DNA of 7,925 nt. It comes from JBATTK01 sp049670505. Its GTDB lineage: Bacteria; Bacteroidota; Bacteroidia; Flavobacteriales; Flavobacteriaceae. The stretch lies in contig JBATTK010000099.1 in NCBI GenBank assembly GCA_049670505.1, forward strand, positions 1 through 7,925, written 5' to 3'. Of the stretch, positions 5,201-7,925 are shown piece by piece. Under the pieces are notes generated by a model. It had not been told where the DNA came from. It saw nothing but the letters and a program-made list of their open reading frames with translations, and did no database searches. Made by a program: the position numbers and the translations under genes. Position 1 is the stretch's first letter, and each line of letters starts with the position of its first letter.

Positions 5201-7811
5201 AAATGATCCATCGGCAGCCACAATGTTGGTATTTTCCACGGATAAGCAAGTGTATAAGGTAGGTGAAACGGCAACGGTTACGTTCCCGAGTTCTGAAAAT
5301 GGCAGAGCCTTGGTAACCGTGGAAAATGGGAGTGAGGTTTTGGAATCCCTATGGGTGGAAACCGCAAAAGGAGAGACCAAATTTAAACTTCCCATCACCA
5401 AATTGTATACCCCCAATGTCTTTATAAATATCACATTGTTACAACCTCATGCAACAATGGTCAATGATTCGCCCATACGCTTATATGGAGTAGTGCCCGT
5501 GGCAGTTGAAAACCCGGCCACTAAATTGCAACCAAAGATTGCTATGCCCGATGTATTGCGACCAGAAGAAAGTATTACGGTAAAAGTGAGTGAAAAACAA
5601 GGTAGGGCCATGACTTATAGCATTGCAATTGTAGATGAAGGCCTGTTGGATCTTACCCGTTTTAAAACACCGGATCCTTGGAAAACTTTTTATGCCCATG
5701 AGGCTTTAGGTGTAAAAACATGGGATGTGTATGACGATGTTATCGGTGCCTATGGTGGGCGTATCGATCAGGTTTTCGCGATTGGGGGAGATGGGGAGAT
5801 TGCCGGGGCAAAAAATAAAAAGGCCAATCGTTTTGAGCCTATGGTAGTGCATTTAGGTCCTTTTGAGCTCAAAGAGGGCGCTACCCGATCGCACAAAATT
5901 AAAATCCCGAAATATGTCGGATCCGTACGTACTATGGTGGTTGCGGGAGATGTGACCAAGGAAGCCTATGGTATGGTAGAAAAGACCACGGCCGTTCGCA
6001 AGCCGTTAATGGTATTGGCTTCCCTGCCCAGAAAAATCACCCCCGGGGAAAATGTGACTTTACCGGTGACCGTATTCGCTATGGAGAAAAAGGTACGGAA
6101 TGTTACGATAAAAATAAAAAAAGACAAGGCCTTTACAATAGAAGGTAACCCATCACAGACGCTTTCTTTTACGCAGCCCGATGAAAAAATGGTCTATTTT
6201 CAACTGAAGGTATCTGATTTTAAAGGGATTGGAAAAGTTGTGGTAGAGGCTACGGGCAATGGGGAAAGCGCTTCCTTTGAAGTGCCCATAGATGTAATAA
6301 ACCCCAATCCAATAACATCGGTAGTCCAGGATATTGTATTGGATGCCAATGGGAGTGAGACCATAAATTTAGAAACTTTTGGTATTGCAGGCCGCAATTC
6401 GGCCCAAGTGGAATTTTCCACGCTACCACCTATGAACTTTAATGGCAGAATGCAATATTTAATTCGTTATCCACATGGGTGTGTAGAACAAACTACTTCG
6501 GCGGCCTTTCCGCAACTGTTCTTGGCAGATATCTTTGATATTACATCGACAAAGAAAAAGAGCATACAGAACAATGTGAAAAACGCTATAAAACGATTGG
6601 GAAGTCATCAATTGCCCAATGGAGGATTCTCATATTGGTCCGGGCAAAACTACGCCAATGATTGGGGCACTTCCTTTGCCGGACACTTTTTATTGGAAGC
6701 GGAAAAGAAAGGGTATGTACTTCCTATCGGGTTTAGATCTGCTTGGGTAAGCTATCAAAGGCAGCTGGCCAAACAATGGAGGGCGGCAAACAATACTTCC
6801 GATCTTGCGCAGGCCTATCGCCTGTATACGCTGGCACTTTCCGGCAATGCCGATGTGGCATCCATGAACAGATTGCGGGAAACCACCAATTTGTCCAACG
6901 AAGGCAAATATAGATTGGCTGCTGCTTATGGATTAATAGGTCAGGCAAGCGTAGCCAAGCAGTTGCTGGGTACTGCTCGTTTGGATTTTAACGATCAAAA
7001 GTACAACTACTACACCTATGGTTCCTCCGATCGTAATAGAGCCATGGCACTGGAGACCTTTGTGCTTTTGGGGGATAAGACCAAGTCGCAACAAATGGCC
7101 AAAACAGTGGCCCAAGCGTTGAACGATAAACGTTATATGAGTACCCAGAGTACCTCCTATTGTTTGTTGGCGATGGCCAAGTTTGCCAAAATGGTAGGTG
7201 GAAAGGGGATTCGGGCAAGCGTAACAGCGAATGATAAAACAATGGATATACGGACCGACAAAACATTGGCCAACAGAGTACTGGTCGTTAAAAAAGGGAG
7301 CAATACCGTACAATTGAAAAATACTTCCGGGAATACACTTTATGTAAGTTTGGTAAACAACGGCATATTGCCTGTTGGTAAAGAAAAAGAAGTGCAACGC
7401 AATCTATCGGCAAGTATTAAATTTAAAGGTCGGGACGGTAGCGTTCTAGATGTTTCCACAATTACCCAAGGTACTGATTTTGTGGCCGAGGTAAGCCTAA
7501 CGAATACCACGGCAAATCATATAAAGGATATGGCCTTACAGGAGATTTTTCCCAGCGGATGGGAAATTGTGAACACCCGTTTTACGGACTTCGGGGATTT
7601 TGCCGAAAACAATGTGACCCATACGGATTTACGTGACGATCGGGCCAATTTCTATTTTGATTTGAAAAAGAACGAGACCAAAACCTTTAGGATACTGTTG
7701 AACGCATCCTATTTAGGTAGGTATTATCTACCGGGAATTCAGGCGGAAGCTATGTATGATAACGACTATGCGGTGCGCACCAAGGGAAGATGGGTAGCGG
7801 TGGTGCAGTAG
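2298..7811 (+). CDS. Alpha-2-macroglobulin family lipoprotein with intact thioester
   Basis: Bacterial alpha-2-macroglobulins trap proteases: bait cleavage exposes a Cys-Gln thioester that bonds covalently to the attacker. Residues 1-18 are a signal peptide with lipobox F15-V16-G17-C18, implying a lipid anchor. Position +2 is Ser, not Asp, which suggests the outer membrane. An Ig-like domain (about 45-130) and further MG-type domains follow. An acidic, Tyr-rich insert lies between C448 and C494. The MG2-like block GERGVWRPGD is at 616-625, and W888-R-W-W-W892 is conserved in this group. The bait-region domain starts near 976 and contains DEGLLDLT (1113-1120), with the likely bait at 1150-1178. 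The A2M domain spans about 1179-1280. The thioester domain, about 1385-1635, carries C1395-V-E-Q1398, and a receptor-binding-like C-terminus includes W1755. At 1837 residues it is longer than E. coli YfhM (about 1650). No Shine-Dalgarno sequence precedes the ATG; the start is set by the signal peptide. Confidence 0.96.
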   Translation: MKIKSIICAFVLIAFVGCSKKNKEDKKAYDDLNKYQEYITEVSKGIIPVKGDIRVVLNEPVDSWNNGDELDRDLLRVHPRAKGKVVALDSRTLAFIPQDRFKQDTEYQVTLALDDIIKDVPKELRTLTFGVKTLKQQFNVYTNPLQSYSKDYQYIEGQLRSADQLSLTTVKKLIQVKQKGRSVKVKFDESVKEGAQFQFKIDSIQRYTEDSELLVSWDGADFDIQSSGKNTLIIPGKNNFTIIDVSVDTSDGQIVHVNFSDPIKKGQNFKGLVVLEGDDKPRFSVDRNTLKMYPSKEIKGTVQLEVFEGIQSSDGHRLKSKFEERIAFEQLKPEVRMLSNGTILPSSNNLKINFEAVNLKAVDVSVFKIYENNILQFLQENNLNGNYSLKTVARPIATKKIMLQNKMSVNNGKWTAHALDLKSLIRPELGAIYRVELNYTPQYSSYKCDETNFEPDSGAEADFDEETENSFWDNAENYYDDYYGYDWNERENPCHTSYYYDKKVGINVLATDLGVTVKKGANKSYFVAVTDILNTNPVAGAKITFYNFQQQVLGQVVTDADGTSIFDADNLAFFAVVENNGQKTYVKLNDGNALSVSKFNVSGVALQKGIKGFIFGERGVWRPGDQLFLSFMLNDNANKLPKDHPVKLELLDPYNKVVHREIKTNGLNNFYDFTVKTNENAPTGNWLAKVSFGGASFTKTIKIETIKPNRLKIKTDFGDEVLSGFKPIKGELEVKWLHGAVAKNLKADITAKFNPQATSFKTFPGYVFDDPSRSFSTEDQVVFNGKVDVEGKANFSINPQLKGKAPGMLNTAFITKVYENGGDFSTDVFTKPYSPFHTYIGLSVPRGDKTRSMLLTDVKHKFEVVSVDEKGNPKAAKNLKVTVHKVNWRWWWDTSADNLSNFSSANYREKIFEETVSTNSNGKGSFTFELKYPDWGRYLVRVEDPNGGHATGKTIYIDWPGWAGKSRKNDPSAATMLVFSTDKQVYKVGETATVTFPSSENGRALVTVENGSEVLESLWVETAKGETKFKLPITKLYTPNVFINITLLQPHATMVNDSPIRLYGVVPVAVENPATKLQPKIAMPDVLRPEESITVKVSEKQGRAMTYSIAIVDEGLLDLTRFKTPDPWKTFYAHEALGVKTWDVYDDVIGAYGGRIDQVFAIGGDGEIAGAKNKKANRFEPMVVHLGPFELKEGATRSHKIKIPKYVGSVRTMVVAGDVTKEAYGMVEKTTAVRKPLMVLASLPRKITPGENVTLPVTVFAMEKKVRNVTIKIKKDKAFTIEGNPSQTLSFTQPDEKMVYFQLKVSDFKGIGKVVVEATGNGESASFEVPIDVINPNPITSVVQDIVLDANGSETINLETFGIAGRNSAQVEFSTLPPMNFNGRMQYLIRYPHGCVEQTTSAAFPQLFLADIFDITSTKKKSIQNNVKNAIKRLGSHQLPNGGFSYWSGQNYANDWGTSFAGHFLLEAEKKGYVLPIGFRSAWVSYQRQLAKQWRAANNTSDLAQAYRLYTLALSGNADVASMNRLRETTNLSNEGKYRLAAAYGLIGQASVAKQLLGTARLDFNDQKYNYYTYGSSDRNRAMALETFVLLGDKTKSQQMAKTVAQALNDKRYMSTQSTSYCLLAMAKFAKMVGGKGIRASVTANDKTMDIRTDKTLANRVLVVKKGSNTVQLKNTSGNTLYVSLVNNGILPVGKEKEVQRNLSASIKFKGRDGSVLDVSTITQGTDFVAEVSLTNTTANHIKDMALQEIFPSGWEIVNTRFTDFGDFAENNVTHTDLRDDRANFYFDLKKNETKTFRILLNASYLGRYYLPGIQAEAMYDNDYAVRTKGRWVAVVQ

Positions 7812-7815
7812 CACC
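7802..7815. terminator. Small hairpin over the macroglobulin stop codon
   Basis: GGTGC-AGTA-GCACC is a perfect 5-bp stem that includes the TAG stop codon of the macroglobulin gene and almost fills the 12-bp gap to the convergent gene. It has no T-run on either strand, so a terminator role is weak and would have to serve both genes. Confidence 0.2.
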
Positions 7816-7823
7816 TCATGGGA

Positions 7824-7925
7824 TCAGTTTACTTCTTGATTATCCTCCTTTAACACTTTACTGAACACAAATGCCCCTATATCCTTTACAGGAGTATAAA
7901 GGACAGATTGGTTCAAGGTATCTTC
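7824..7925 (-). CDS. C-terminal tail of an unidentified convergent gene (partial)
   Basis: On the minus strand, one frame is open from the window edge for 33 codons to a TGA at 7826-7824. The tail contains LYTPVKDIGAFVFSKVLKED and ends in NQEVN, a balanced, protein-like composition. I do not recognise the family from so little. The gene would run towards the macroglobulin gene, with the two stop codons 12 bp apart. Its presence means that no same-strand partner gene directly follows the macroglobulin gene. Confidence 0.6.
   Translation of the reverse strand, partial: EDTLNQSVLYTPVKDIGAFVFSKVLKEDNQEVN

Noticed and set aside
6933..7397. Long minus-strand open frame (154 codons) inside the macroglobulin gene
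   Set aside because: It is antisense to the thioester domain and following region, which fit the family well. Its product is rich in His, Cys, Tyr and Phe, typical of an antisense shadow.

Overview
The window looks like chromosomal DNA from a member of the Bacteroidota, most likely a marine Flavobacteriaceae. The reasons are the moderately AT-rich composition, genes without usable Shine-Dalgarno sequences, a perfect Bacteroidetes-type -7 promoter box (TAnnTTTG), and protein families typical of that group. The family assignments rest on motifs read by eye; no database search was run.

Layout, left to right. A probable 3' tail of a plus-strand gene (1-107) converges on a minus-strand DUF1304 small membrane protein (162-524). 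A 238-bp spacer (525-762) follows that is dense in inverted repeats and looks like an interspersed intergenic repeat mosaic. Next on the minus strand are 3-hydroxyanthranilate 3,4-dioxygenase (763-1302), which has its own candidate promoter and a palindromic operator-like site, and a CAP/SCP-domain lipoprotein (1440-1925). A 372-bp divergent intergenic region (1926-2297) separates the CAP gene from the dominant feature, a plus-strand 1837-residue alpha-2-macroglobulin family lipoprotein (2298-7811). This protein has an intact CVEQ thioester motif. A minus-strand gene tail (7824-7925) converges on it with a gap of only 12 bp.

How the genes relate. The two lipoproteins (CAP and alpha-2-macroglobulin) are divergently transcribed and would both act at the cell envelope, the second as a protease trap. 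The dioxygenase is a cytosolic enzyme of tryptophan/kynurenine catabolism and appears without other pathway genes. DUF1304 has no known role. Nothing visible forms a clear multigene operon, and I see no mobile element, CRISPR array, tRNA or rRNA. I did not find a convincing undescribed system. The points most worth checking are the apparently orphan thioester protein, the palindrome at the dioxygenase promoter, and the structured repeat spacer.
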